Of a stretch of DNA of 64,000 nt, positions 8,399 to 16,823 are shown in pieces. The stretch covers positions 3,891,501 to 3,955,500 of the forward strand of contig NZ_CP015039.1 of NCBI RefSeq assembly GCF_002079305.1. The letters are read 5' to 3'. Each line of letters begins with the position of its first letter. Within the stretch, counting starts at the first letter, position 1. This DNA is from Rhodovulum sp. P5. Its GTDB lineage: Bacteria; Pseudomonadota; Alphaproteobacteria; Rhodobacterales; Rhodobacteraceae. Under the pieces are notes generated by a model, which worked only from the letters and a program-made list of their open reading frames with translations, was not told the DNA's origin and did no database searches. The translations under genes and the position numbers were made by a program.

Positions 8399-8931
8399 GG
8401 GACCGGTGCCTCTGCCATCGCCTTGCCGGCGGCGAAGGCTTCCCGGTTCAGTTGCGCGAATTTCGCAGGTGTCATCGCCAGGATGCTGCGTTCCAGCGCG
8501 TCCGCGTCACAGACCTTGCCCAAGGCGACCAATGCCCCCAGCGCCACGATATTCGTCACCCGCGGATTGCCCAACTGCCGGGCGGTTTCGGTGAAAGGCA
8601 GGGCGTGCACGGTGAACGGCCCCTCTGGCAGCGTCGTCACCCGTTCGGCATCGGCCAGCACCACCGACGCGGCGTCCAGCAGATGGGTGGAGGCCGTCGC
8701 CGCGGCCTCGTCCAGGATAAGCAGGAAGTTCAGCCGGCGGCTGAGGGGATAGTCCGCCTCCCCGTCGCTGATCACCAGATCCGACCGGGACAGCCCCCCG
8801 CGCGACACCGGCTCATAGGCGTTCGACTGCGCGATGTTGCGCCCCTCTTCGGCCAGCGCTGCGGCAAGGATGCGCGCCGACAACAGCAGGCCCTGCCCGC
8901 CGCTGCCGCTGAAACGGATTTCGGTGGCCAT
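8392..8931 (-). CDS. korC: 2-oxoacid:ferredoxin oxidoreductase, gamma subunit
   Basis: Gamma-type subunit (179 residues) of a thiamine-pyrophosphate-dependent 2-oxoacid:ferredoxin oxidoreductase, the class that oxidatively decarboxylates 2-oxoacids to acyl-CoA with reduction of ferredoxin. The N-terminus shows FSGSGGQGLLLSARILAAAL and later AYEPVSRGGLSRSDLVIS, typical of the gamma domain. The ATG at 8931 overlaps the TGA of korB by one base. It is the last gene of the iorA-iorB-korA-korB-korC operon. The substrate cannot be told from sequence; the symbol follows the KorABC naming. Confidence 0.8.
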   Translation of the reverse strand: MATEIRFSGSGGQGLLLSARILAAALAEEGRNIAQSNAYEPVSRGGLSRSDLVISDGEADYPLSRRLNFLLILDEAAATASTHLLDAASVVLADAERVTTLPEGPFTVHALPFTETARQLGNPRVTNIVALGALVALGKVCDADALERSILAMTPAKFAQLNREAFAAGKAMAEAPVPA

Positions 8932-9779
8932 CAACCGCCCTCCCTCTCGCCGCGGATCATCGCCGCCATCGACCGGTAGGCAGCGCCATATTCCGGGCGT
9001 TCGTTCTGCGACAGGACCCCGGTGCGCAAGGCGTTGGGCCGGAACGGCACGTCCACGGTGTTGCGATAGGCATAGGGGCGCATCTCGCTTTTCTTGGCCA
9101 GCATCATCTCGGGCGAGGCGCCGAGATCGTTCTTGCGGCCGTAGATCTCGGTGCAGTCCGACAGCACCTCGACGAAGGAAAAGCCCTCATGCCCCAGCGC
9201 CTGCCGGATCAGGTCGCGCAGGGCAAGCACCTGCATTGTCACCTCTCGCCCGACAAAGCCCGCGCCCGCCGCGGCGGCCAGTGCGCAGGCATCGAAGGTG
9301 GGTTCGGTATTCCCCGCCTGCGTGGTGGAGGTATAGCGCCCCTCCGACGTGGTGGGGGACACCTGCCCGCCGGTCATGCCGTAGATCTCGTTGTTCAGCA
9401 TGATGCAGGTGATATCCAGATTGCGGCGCGCGGCATGGATCAGGTGGTTGCCGCCGATGGCAAGGCAGTCGCCGTCGCCGGTGATGACGATCACATGCAG
9501 GTCGGGACGCGCCAGTTTCAGACCGGTGGCAAAGGTCAGCGGGCGGCCATGGGTGGTGTGAAAGGTGTTGGCGTCGATATAGGCGGACAGGCGCCCCGAA
9601 CAGCCGATGCCCGAAACCACGGCCAGCTTGTCCTTGTCGATGCGGGCGTCGTGGATGGCCCACAAAAGGGCGCGCAGCGCGATGCCGTGCCCGCAGCCGG
9701 GGCACAGGAAATGGGGCATCTGGTCCTGCCGCAGCCAGTCGTTGACGTCGAAGGCGGCCTCAACGGTGGTGTCTTTCAT
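8931..9779 (-). CDS. korB: 2-oxoacid:ferredoxin oxidoreductase, beta subunit (TPP-binding)
   Basis: The beta subunit, 282 residues, carrying the TPP site. HFLCPGCGHGIALRALLWA gives the conserved CxGCG iron-sulfur/TPP motif, GIGCSGR and the metal-binding GDGDCLAIGGNH...NN region follow, and EIYGMTGGQVSPTT completes the core. The length fits KorB/PorB proteins (about 280). It overlaps korA by 4 bases (ATGA) and korC by one base. It works with KorA and KorC in the cytoplasm; the electron acceptor is expected to be ferredoxin. Confidence 0.86.
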   Translation of the reverse strand: MKDTTVEAAFDVNDWLRQDQMPHFLCPGCGHGIALRALLWAIHDARIDKDKLAVVSGIGCSGRLSAYIDANTFHTTHGRPLTFATGLKLARPDLHVIVITGDGDCLAIGGNHLIHAARRNLDITCIMLNNEIYGMTGGQVSPTTSEGRYTSTTQAGNTEPTFDACALAAAAGAGFVGREVTMQVLALRDLIRQALGHEGFSFVEVLSDCTEIYGRKNDLGASPEMMLAKKSEMRPYAYRNTVDVPFRPNALRTGVLSQNERPEYGAAYRSMAAMIRGEREGG

Positions 9780-10918
9780 CGCAGCGCCTCCCGCGCCTTT
9801 GCGGCAATCTCGTCGGGCGTGATCGCCTGCCCGTCAACCTTGCCCAGCCCTTCGACCGTGGCGCGGCCGGCCAGCACGCGCTCGACCTCCAGAACCAGTT
9901 GGCCCTGATTCATCTCGGGCACCAGCACGGTCTTCGCGCCTGCCTTGGCCACCGTTTCGCGCAGCGCATCCTCGGGGAAGGGCCAGAGCGTCACCGGGCG
10001 GAACAGCCCGACCTTAAGCCCCTCGGCCCGCAGGTCCTTGACCGCCTGCCGGGCGGCGCGGGCGGAAATGCCGATGGCGACGATCAGCAGGTCGGCGTCG
10101 TCGGTGTCCTGCACCCGCCAGCTTTCGATCCTGTCACGGTGCAGGATCAGCTTGTCGGTGGTGCGGTTCAGCGCCTCCGCCGCGACGGTCGGCACCTGCG
10201 TCGGGAAGCCGCCCGGCGCATGGGTCAGGCCGGTGCAGTGGGCGCGATAGCCGTCGCCGGGCCGCGCCATGGGCGGGATCATGTCCTCGGTCACCTCGTA
10301 GGGCTCGAACCCCTCTACCGGGCCATCGGCGAACTTGCGCCAGACCTCCGGCGCCTCTGGCACGGCGGCCAGATCGACGGTTTCGGTCAGATGGCCGATC
10401 ACCTCGTCCAGCAGCACCACGACCGGCACCCGCAGTGTTTCGGACAATTCCACCGCGCGGATGGTTTCGGAATACGCCTCTGACACCGAGGCCGGGGCCA
10501 GCACGATGATCGCGTGGTCGCCATGGGTGCCCCAGCGGGTCTGCATGATGTCGCCCTGGGCGGGGCGCGTGGGCATCCCCGTCGACGGGCCGCCGCGCAT
10601 GACGTTGACCACGACGCAGGGGATCTCTGCCCCGCAGGCATAGCCGAGATTTTCCTGTTTCAGCGAAAAGCCGGGGCCAGAGGTCGCCGTCATCGCCTTC
10701 ACGCCCCCCATCGAGGCGCCGATCACGGCGCCCATCGAGGCGATCTCATCCTCCATCTGGATGAAGGTGCCGCCCACCTTGGGCAGTTCGCGGGACATGA
10801 CCTCGGCCACTTCCGAGGACGGGGTGATGGGGTAGCCTGCAAAGAAGCGGCAACCGGCGCGGATCGCGCCCAGCGCGCAGGCCTCGTTGCCTTCCAGATT
10901 GCGGCGCGTCGCAGTCAT
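9776..10918 (-). CDS. korA: 2-oxoacid:ferredoxin oxidoreductase, alpha subunit
   Basis: Alpha subunit of 380 residues from ATG at 10918. The pyrimidine-binding domain has GNEACALGAIRAGCRFFAGY and PITPSSEVAE, then ATSGPGFSLKQENLGYA. Domain II contains VVVLLDEVIGHL. The C-terminal part has LLIVAIGISARAARQAVKDL, as in KorA/VorB proteins. The start overlaps the TGA of iorB by 4 bases. A much longer frame is open upstream, but that is a shadow of iorB and iorA in another phase. Confidence 0.86.
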   Translation of the reverse strand: MTATRRNLEGNEACALGAIRAGCRFFAGYPITPSSEVAEVMSRELPKVGGTFIQMEDEIASMGAVIGASMGGVKAMTATSGPGFSLKQENLGYACGAEIPCVVVNVMRGGPSTGMPTRPAQGDIMQTRWGTHGDHAIIVLAPASVSEAYSETIRAVELSETLRVPVVVLLDEVIGHLTETVDLAAVPEAPEVWRKFADGPVEGFEPYEVTEDMIPPMARPGDGYRAHCTGLTHAPGGFPTQVPTVAAEALNRTTDKLILHRDRIESWRVQDTDDADLLIVAIGISARAARQAVKDLRAEGLKVGLFRPVTLWPFPEDALRETVAKAGAKTVLVPEMNQGQLVLEVERVLAGRATVEGLGKVDGQAITPDEIAAKAREALR

Positions 10919-11805
10919 TCGGCGGGCTCCGTTTGGGGAATATTCGTAACCTTGATCGCCTGATCGGGGCAGAGCCAGGAACAAAGCTGGCAGCCGGTGC
11001 AGAGATCGGGCAGGGCAAGTTCGGCCTTGAGCTGGTCGTTCAGCCGCAGGCAGCGCTCGGGGCACATCTTCACGCATATATCGCAGCCCTTGCACCATTC
11101 CTGCGTGATCTCCAGCACGGTATCGACCTGCGGGTGATGCACCTCCACATGGGACTTGTGCAGGCCCGAGGCGGTGACATCGATGCGCTTTTCGCCCAGC
11201 TTGGCCCACTCCCGGCCCTCGGCAAAGGCTTGCCGGTTGATCTCTACCGATTTCGGCGGGACGGTGGCCGAGATGATGTCGACCCAGGCCTCTGGCGGGA
11301 AGTCCAGAACCGTGGACAGCGCGCCCAGCAGCACCGTGTTCGATGCCCGCGCATTGCCCAGATTGGCCGCCATGGTGGTGGCGTCCATGACATAGCCTGC
11401 GTGCACCTGTTCGATGATCTCCTCGGGCGTCTGGGGCGCATAGGCGGGCTCTGCCCCGCGCTTGCGGTTGCGGCAGGCAAAGGGCGGCACGATCTTCTGG
11501 CAATCGGCGATGAAGGTCCCGGTGTCGGGCTTGAGGTGTTTCAGCCAGCGCAGGCCTTCCGCCCATTCCAGCGCCACGAGGATATCGACCTCGCCCTCGG
11601 GGATCGTGGGCGACCAGACCTTGGGGCCAAAGCGGACATGGCTGAACACGCCGCCCCCGCGCTTGGCCATGCCATGGACTTCGCTTTGCTTCACATCGTG
11701 GCCGTCGGCCTGGCAAAGCTGCGCCAGCACCTTGGACACCATGATCACGCCCTGTCCGCCGACGCCGACGATCAGCACATTCGTTGTCGTATTCGGTTTG
11801 CTCAT
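10915..11805 (-). CDS. iorB: Indolepyruvate oxidoreductase beta subunit fused to a KorD-like 2[4Fe-4S] ferredoxin domain
   Basis: The first 190 residues or so match the IorB/gamma-type domain (VLIVGVGGQGVIMVSKVLAQ; QSEVHGMAKRGGGVFSHVRF; NTVLLGALS). After a linker comes a ferredoxin domain with CKGCDICVKMCPERCL near residue 236 and CTGCQLCSWLCPDQAI near 266. These are two complete CxxCxxCxxxC[PL] clusters of the type found in the delta subunit KorD. Usual IorB is about 200 residues, so this 296-residue form is a fusion. The operon otherwise lacks a separate delta gene. It starts 3 bases after the iorA stop and overlaps korA by ATGA. Confidence 0.83.
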   Translation of the reverse strand: MSKPNTTTNVLIVGVGGQGVIMVSKVLAQLCQADGHDVKQSEVHGMAKRGGGVFSHVRFGPKVWSPTIPEGEVDILVALEWAEGLRWLKHLKPDTGTFIADCQKIVPPFACRNRKRGAEPAYAPQTPEEIIEQVHAGYVMDATTMAANLGNARASNTVLLGALSTVLDFPPEAWVDIISATVPPKSVEINRQAFAEGREWAKLGEKRIDVTASGLHKSHVEVHHPQVDTVLEITQEWCKGCDICVKMCPERCLRLNDQLKAELALPDLCTGCQLCSWLCPDQAIKVTNIPQTEPAE

Positions 11806-11808
11806 GGG

Positions 11809-13629
11809 TCAGGCAGGCTCCGCAACCGGTTTGATCGAGTGGCTGGTGCAAAGCTGCGCGCACAGGCTGCAGCCGATGCAGGCCTCCGGGTCGATCTTCA
11901 CCTTGTGGCGGCCGTCGTGCCAGCCTTCGGACCATGTGATCGCCGGGCAGCCAAGGTTCATGCAGGCCTGACAGGCGATGCAGCTTTCCTGCTCGACCTC
12001 CATCGCCGGGCCCTTGATCTTGACCGGGTCCAGCACGCAAGGCCGGTCGGAGATCACCACCGACACGCCCTTGTAGGCCGTTGCCTCGCGCAACTGCTGC
12101 TGCATCGTGGCGGTGTCGTAGCTGTCGATCTTCTGCACCCATTTCACGCCCAGCGATTTCACCAGATCGAAGAAATCGACGCGCGGGGCGATCTCTCCGC
12201 GCAGGGTCCGGCCGGTGCCGGGGTGATCCTGCCCGCCGGTCATCGCGGTGATGTGGTTGTCGAGGATGAAGACGGTGATGTTGGCGTTGTTGTAGACCGC
12301 GTCGATCAGCGGCGGGATGCCCGAATGCAGGAAGGTGGAATCGCCGATGGTCGCCACGATCGGCTTGGTCTCGGTCCCCGCCTTGGCCATGCCGACCGCG
12401 TTGGCGATGGAGGAACCCATGGAGACACAGGTGTCGATGCTTTTCAGTGGCTCCACCACGGCAAGGGTGTAGCAGCCGATATCGCCGGCCACCCGCGCAT
12501 CCATCGCGCGCAGCGCCATGAAACAGGCCGCATGGGGGCAGCCCGCGCACAGCACCGGCGGGCGCACCATCGGGGCGAATTCGAAGGGGGCCGCGTTCTT
12601 GCGCGGCTCCATCAACCCGGCCTTGGCAAAACCGTCATGGACGATTTCGGGCGAGAATTCGCCCTCGCGCGGGAAGAACGCCTTCCCCTCGCACGCGACG
12701 CCCATGGCCTTCAGCGCGTCCTCGATCAGCGGTTCCAGTTCCTCCACCACGATCACCCGGTCGACGCCGGCGGCGAAGTCGCGGATCAACTGGTCGGGCA
12801 GGGGATAGGTGACGCCGAGTTTCAGGACAGAGACGTCCGGCAGGCATTCCTTCACATAGGTATAGGGGATGCCCGAGGTGATGACGCCGACGCGGGTATC
12901 GCCCGGCTCCACCCGGTTCAGGGGATTGTCGGTCAGCCATTCCTTCAGCCGCCGTTCGCGTTCCAGCACCTGCCCGTGCTGCATCCGGGCATGGGCGGGG
13001 ATCATCACGTTCTTGCGCGGGTTGTCGGCAAAGGCGCGCCCCTCTGGCGCCGTGCGCTCGCCCAACTGCACCGCGCTGCGGGTATGGGACAGGCGGGTGG
13101 TGGACCGCACGAAGACCGGCGTGTCGAACGCTTCGGAGATGTCGAACGCCTGGCGCGTGAATTCCAGCGCTTCCTGTCCGTCCGACGGTTCCAGCACCGG
13201 CACCTGAGCAAAGCGGGCATAGATCCGGCTGTCCTGTTCGTTCTGGGACGAATGGATGCCCGGGTCGTCGCAGACGGCCACGACCAGCCCGCCATTGACC
13301 CCGATATACGAGAACGACATCAGCGCATCGGCGGCCACGTTCATGCCGACATGTTTCATCGCCGTGAAGGCCCGTGCCCCTGCGAAGCTGGCCCCGATGG
13401 CCACGTCCATCGCCGTCTTTTCGTTGGTCGACCACTGGGCGTGGATGTCGGCGGCCGGATAGGTGGCGACGTTTTCCATAATCTCGGTCGACGGCGTGCC
13501 GGGATAGGCGGCGGCGACCTTGCAACCGGCCTCCCACACGCCGCGGGCGATGGCCTCGTTCCCGGTCATGGGGCGGATGGCACCGGCAGCAGTCGGGGTG
13601 GCGGTGGCGGACCGCAGGGCTTGCGTCAT
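11809..13629 (-). CDS. iorA: Indolepyruvate:ferredoxin oxidoreductase alpha subunit
   Basis: A 606-residue IorA-type subunit that oxidises aryl- or branched 2-oxoacids (indolepyruvate, phenylpyruvate) to acyl-CoA. In order it shows the alpha domain (MTGNEAIARGVWEAGC, AAYPGTPSTEI, VGMNVAADAL), a TPP domain (LCAGCPHAACFMALRA, MGSSIANAVGMAKA, IGDSTFLHSGIPPL, DNHITAMTGGQDHP) and a C-terminal ferredoxin domain with CIACQACMNLGCP and CIGCSLCAQLC. The first gene of the operon, it starts 107 bp from an FNR-type box. Aerobic bacteria often carry a single giant fused Ior; here the two-subunit form is kept. Substrate is inferred from family and neighbours. Confidence 0.87.
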   Translation of the reverse strand: MTQALRSATATPTAAGAIRPMTGNEAIARGVWEAGCKVAAAYPGTPSTEIMENVATYPAADIHAQWSTNEKTAMDVAIGASFAGARAFTAMKHVGMNVAADALMSFSYIGVNGGLVVAVCDDPGIHSSQNEQDSRIYARFAQVPVLEPSDGQEALEFTRQAFDISEAFDTPVFVRSTTRLSHTRSAVQLGERTAPEGRAFADNPRKNVMIPAHARMQHGQVLERERRLKEWLTDNPLNRVEPGDTRVGVITSGIPYTYVKECLPDVSVLKLGVTYPLPDQLIRDFAAGVDRVIVVEELEPLIEDALKAMGVACEGKAFFPREGEFSPEIVHDGFAKAGLMEPRKNAAPFEFAPMVRPPVLCAGCPHAACFMALRAMDARVAGDIGCYTLAVVEPLKSIDTCVSMGSSIANAVGMAKAGTETKPIVATIGDSTFLHSGIPPLIDAVYNNANITVFILDNHITAMTGGQDHPGTGRTLRGEIAPRVDFFDLVKSLGVKWVQKIDSYDTATMQQQLREATAYKGVSVVISDRPCVLDPVKIKGPAMEVEQESCIACQACMNLGCPAITWSEGWHDGRHKVKIDPEACIGCSLCAQLCTSHSIKPVAEPA

Positions 13630-13735
13630 GGGCTGGCGTCCTGTTTCGCGCGTTTCAAGTGCAGAAAGTTACGTGCATTCCAAACTTTGAGCAATTTGGT
13701 AATACATGGCGGATCGCCGCAGTCGTTGACATGGG

Positions 13736-13749
13736 TCAACAGCCCGGGG
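13736..13749. promoter_or_regulatory. FNR/FnrL-type box
   Basis: TTGAC-ATGG-GTCAA, a perfect inverted repeat (6-bp arms when the outer G and C are counted, 13735-13750). It matches the FnrL consensus TTGAY-N4-RTCAA of purple bacteria. It lies in the 243-bp gap between iorA (minus, 107 bp away) and a VPLPA-CTERM gene (plus, 124 bp away), so it could control either. Low-oxygen activation of the ferredoxin oxidoreductases would be sensible because such enzymes are oxygen-labile. Function is inferred. Confidence 0.6.
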
Positions 13750-13872
13750 TGACAGCTCTCGGGGTGCCAAAGTGTAGCGGGAAATTCACGCGCGAATCCT
13801 CTCTTTTGCAGTACATTCTCCCGCGTGGGATGCGCGATGAGGCAGAATGCTTCGCAATTGGGTGGAACTTCA

Positions 13873-14577
13873 ATGAAACACTACCGCTACCATCTTGCCG
13901 GCATGGCCGCTGCGGCTGCGATTGCCGGTCTTGGTGTGGCCGATGCCGTATGGGCCGGCACCATCACCGACGGGTTCACATATGCAGTGGCGTCTGACGG
14001 GATCGACAACCGATTTGGCGACCACTTCCACTCCAGCACCGGCGGGGATTACGGAAACCCCGCCGGCAAGGCCGAGGTCGGCAACTTCTACTCCGAAGAG
14101 GTTCGCGGCCTGTCGGAATACAACCTTGACAGCCTTTCTGTGGCCACGTCGGCCTTTGTGACGTTCGAGGTGTATCTCCTGGGCGGTCTGTTCGTGGGCG
14201 AAAACGACTTCCTGTATGAGGGCAACATCGCAGTGGCCTCCTACCTCGGGAACAACAGCGAAGACATCACTGACTATGAGGCGGCGAGCACCGGTTCGAT
14301 CGGAAGCTTCAGCACCATCGGCCTTGCGGTCGGCGACACGCTCAGCTTCGACATCACATCCGTCTACAACGCGGCGATCCTGAACGGTGACGAGTCCCTC
14401 GGGATCAAGTTGTTCTACACCCCGACCCAGTCCAATGGCGGGGCGATCACGTTCGACTGGTTCCGGCTGACCACGGACAACCAGTCGAACATCGTGCCGC
14501 TGCCGGCCGGTCTGCCGATGCTGGTGTCTGCGCTTGCCGCGCTTGGTGTGCTGGCTGGCCGCCGCCGCCGCATCTGA
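13873..14577 (+). CDS. VPLPA-CTERM sorting-domain secreted protein
   Basis: A 234-residue exported protein with signal peptide MKHYRYHLAGMAAAAAIAGL... cleaved near VWAG. A beta-rich, Gly/Asp/Asn-rich middle follows. The C-terminal tail is VPLPAGLPMLVSALAALGVL followed by AGRRRRI, that is the VPLPA motif, a membrane helix and a basic end, recognised by an exosortase. Such proteins are moved to the cell surface and processed; the body shows no enzyme motif I recognise. The start at 13873 gives the proper signal peptide. No exosortase gene is in the window. A stable hairpin follows the gene. Confidence 0.82.
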   Translation: MKHYRYHLAGMAAAAAIAGLGVADAVWAGTITDGFTYAVASDGIDNRFGDHFHSSTGGDYGNPAGKAEVGNFYSEEVRGLSEYNLDSLSVATSAFVTFEVYLLGGLFVGENDFLYEGNIAVASYLGNNSEDITDYEAASTGSIGSFSTIGLAVGDTLSFDITSVYNAAILNGDESLGIKLFYTPTQSNGGAITFDWFRLTTDNQSNIVPLPAGLPMLVSALAALGVLAGRRRRI

Positions 14578-14598
14578 GACGGCCTGATCCAAAGCGCC

Positions 14599-14625
14599 GC
14601 GGCGGCCGTGTCTTGCGGCCGCCGC
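14599..14625. terminator. Bidirectional terminator-like hairpin
   Basis: A perfect 10-bp GC stem GCGGCGGCCG/CGGCCGCCGC with a 7-base loop. It sits between the converging VPLPA-CTERM gene and paaK and is followed on the plus strand by CTGCTTTC. It likely ends both transcripts. Confidence 0.6.
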
Positions 14626-14638
14626 CTGCTTTCGGGCG

Positions 14639-15949
14639 TCAGGCTTTCGGCCGGTGATCCACCACGCGCTTGGCCTTGCCGACCGAACGTTCGACCCCTT
14701 CGGGTTCGTGGACGACGATCTTCGTCGTGATCCCGACCACCGACTTGATGTGATGCGCCAGTTGCTCGGCCGATGCCTTGCGGGCCACGGCCGTGCCGTA
14801 GCCTTCGGCATGTTCGACATGCACGGTCATGTCGTCCCGGTGGGCGTCGCGCGTCAGTTCGATCTGGAAATGGGGGGTGAGGCCTTCGCATTTCAGGATC
14901 TGTTCTTCGACCTGCGTGGGGAAGACATTGACGCCCCGCAGGATGATCATGTCGTCCGACCGCCCGGTGATCTTCTCGATCCGCCGCATGCTGCGCGCCG
15001 TGCCGGGCAGAAGCCGCGTCAGGTCGCGCGTACGATAGCGGATCATCGGCAGGCCCTCCTTGGTCAGCGTGGTAAAGACCAGTTCACCGATCTCGCCATC
15101 GGGCAGGACCGCGCCGGTTTCGGGGTCGATGATTTCGGGGTAGAAGTGATCCTCCCAGATATGCAGGCCGTCCTTGGTTTCCACGCATTCCGCGGCGACG
15201 CCCGGCCCCATGATCTCTGACAGGCCGTAGATGTCGACGGCGTGCATGTCGAAGGCCTCCTCGATCTCGCAGCGCATGGCGTTGGTCCACGGCTCCGCCC
15301 CGAAAAGACCCACCTGAAGCGAGGACTCCCGTGGGTCGAGGCCCTGGCGGCGGAACTCATCCAGGATCGACAGCATGTAGGACGGTGTGACCATGATGAT
15401 CGACGGTTTGAAATCGGTGATCAGCGTGACCTGCCGCTGGGTCATCCCGCCCGAGACCGGCACCACCGTGCAGCCCAACCGCTCCGCCCCGTAATGGGCG
15501 CCCAGCCCGCCGGTGAACAGGCCATAGCCATAGGCCACATGGGCGATGTCGCCGGGCCGCCCGCCGGCGGCGCGGATCGACCGGGCCATGAGATCGGCCC
15601 AGACATCGATGTCGTGCTTGGTATAGCCCACGACGGTCGGTTTGCCCGTGGTGCCCGAGGAGGCGTGGACCCGCACGATCTTGTCGCGCGGCGCGGCGAA
15701 CATCCCGAACGGATAGCTGTCGCGCAGATCGCCCTTGGTGGTGAAGGGGAACTTCGCCAGATCGGCGAGCGTCTTCAGGTCATCGGGGTGGACATCGTGA
15801 TCGTCGAACCGCTTTCGGTAGAAGGCAGAGTTGTCATACGCATGCTTCAGCGTCCGCTTCATGCGGTGGAACTGCAGCGCCTCGATCTCGTCTCGCGCCG
15901 CGGTTTCGATCGGGTCGAGCATGTCCTTGGTCGGTGTCAGGTCGGTCAT
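14639..15949 (-). CDS. paaK: Phenylacetate--CoA ligase
   Basis: An AMP-forming ligase of 436 residues that activates phenylacetate (or a related aryl acid) to its CoA thioester. It has the adenylate motif HASSGTTGKPTVVGYT, then YGYGLFTGGLGAHYGAERLG, the AEP/GLSE region (DIYGLSEIMGPGVAAEC) and the C-terminal hinge TGRSDDMIILRGVNVFPTQ. Length is typical (about 435). The start overlaps the stop of the thioesterase gene by 4 bases (ATGA). The other paa genes (paaABCDE, paaG and so on) are not in the window. Confidence 0.9.
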   Translation of the reverse strand: MTDLTPTKDMLDPIETAARDEIEALQFHRMKRTLKHAYDNSAFYRKRFDDHDVHPDDLKTLADLAKFPFTTKGDLRDSYPFGMFAAPRDKIVRVHASSGTTGKPTVVGYTKHDIDVWADLMARSIRAAGGRPGDIAHVAYGYGLFTGGLGAHYGAERLGCTVVPVSGGMTQRQVTLITDFKPSIIMVTPSYMLSILDEFRRQGLDPRESSLQVGLFGAEPWTNAMRCEIEEAFDMHAVDIYGLSEIMGPGVAAECVETKDGLHIWEDHFYPEIIDPETGAVLPDGEIGELVFTTLTKEGLPMIRYRTRDLTRLLPGTARSMRRIEKITGRSDDMIILRGVNVFPTQVEEQILKCEGLTPHFQIELTRDAHRDDMTVHVEHAEGYGTAVARKASAEQLAHHIKSVVGITTKIVVHEPEGVERSVGKAKRVVDHRPKA

Positions 15950-16410
15950 TCGGATCCCCCCTTGTCCGGGTTCTTGTGGGCGCTGTCGTCGGGCAGCAGC
16001 CTGTCCTTGATGGTGCGGGCATTGCCGCGGAATTCGGCGATGGTCCGGCCGTCCTGGTCGGCGACCGTCACGTCATAAAGGCCCGAGCGCCCGGTTCGGG
16101 TGACCTCTCGCGCATGGGCGGTCAGCCGGTCGCCGATGCGTGCCGGGGCCAGATAGGTGATGGCGCAATGCTGGGCGAGCGTGGCCTGGTTGTAGGTGTT
16201 GCAGGCATAGGCAAAGGCGCTGTCGGCAAGGGTGAAGATGACGCCGCCATGGGCGATGCCGTGGCCGTTGGCCATATCGGGCGAAACCTCCAGCGACAGA
16301 ACGGCCGTGCCGGGTGCGACCCGTTCGCGCGTGATGCCAAGGCGATGCACCGCGCGGTCGCCGTCCCACATGGCACGGGCACAGGCGTCGGCCAGTTGCT
16401 GGGGCGTCAT
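15946..16410 (-). CDS. paaI: PaaI-like hotdog-fold acyl-CoA thioesterase
   Basis: Hotdog thioesterase (154 residues from ATG 16410) of the PaaI family, which hydrolyses phenylacetyl-CoA or its ring-hydroxylated dead-end products and so rescues CoA. The catalytic segment NGHGIAHGGVIFTLADSAFA matches the family (N-x4-HGG and Asp). It lies upstream of paaK in the same transcript with an ATGA overlap. A GTG six codons upstream (16428) is another possible start. It is divergent from livK across a 413-bp AT-richer control region. Confidence 0.85.
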   Translation of the reverse strand: MTPQQLADACARAMWDGDRAVHRLGITRERVAPGTAVLSLEVSPDMANGHGIAHGGVIFTLADSAFAYACNTYNQATLAQHCAITYLAPARIGDRLTAHAREVTRTGRSGLYDVTVADQDGRTIAEFRGNARTIKDRLLPDDSAHKNPDKGGSE

Positions 16411-16823
16411 GTCGGGGGCGTTGGTCACGCCGTGGCCCCGCCGATCCGCGACCCCCCGTATGCGCGCCGCGGCCATCCGCCCTGTGCGGTTCCTGTGGCC
16501 TGCACGGGTTTCGTGCCGATCATCGCGCTCCTCCGCTGCCCGGATGCCCGGGCATGTCTTCCCGTTACATCTGCCAACAGGATCGGCAATAATGACCATT
16601 AATAATATTGTCGCAGTTTGAAACATTCGTTCGCGGTGGGCGGGTTCGTCGTGCCGCCCGCTCGCCCGCCGTTGGGGCCCCTGGCCATGGCGCGACGTTC
16701 CATCCGCTTTCCTGAGTGTCGGATCACGGTCATTCTGGCCCACGTCGATTGCGCCCCGTTCTTGCCGCGGGGCTGGACAGGAAGAACCGGGCCGCCAAAG
16801 CGTCCCACCGGGAGGAGAAGACC
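16411..16823. promoter_or_regulatory. Divergent control region between paaIK and livKHMGF
   Basis: A 413-bp gap with no convincing gene. Around 16587-16612 is an AT-rich island, unusual for this DNA, with overlapping imperfect inverted repeats: CAATA (16587-16591) with TATTG (16606-16610), and GACCAT with ATTGTC (16594-16612). This is a reasonable place for promoters and for a regulator serving both directions. No specific family of binding site is recognised. Confidence 0.4.

Noticed and set aside
10933..13752. A 939-codon open frame on the plus strand, antisense to iorA and iorB
   Set aside because: Composition is typical of a GC-rich shadow frame (His, Arg, Gly and Asp rich, no domain), while the opposite strand encodes clear oxidoreductase motifs in conserved order.
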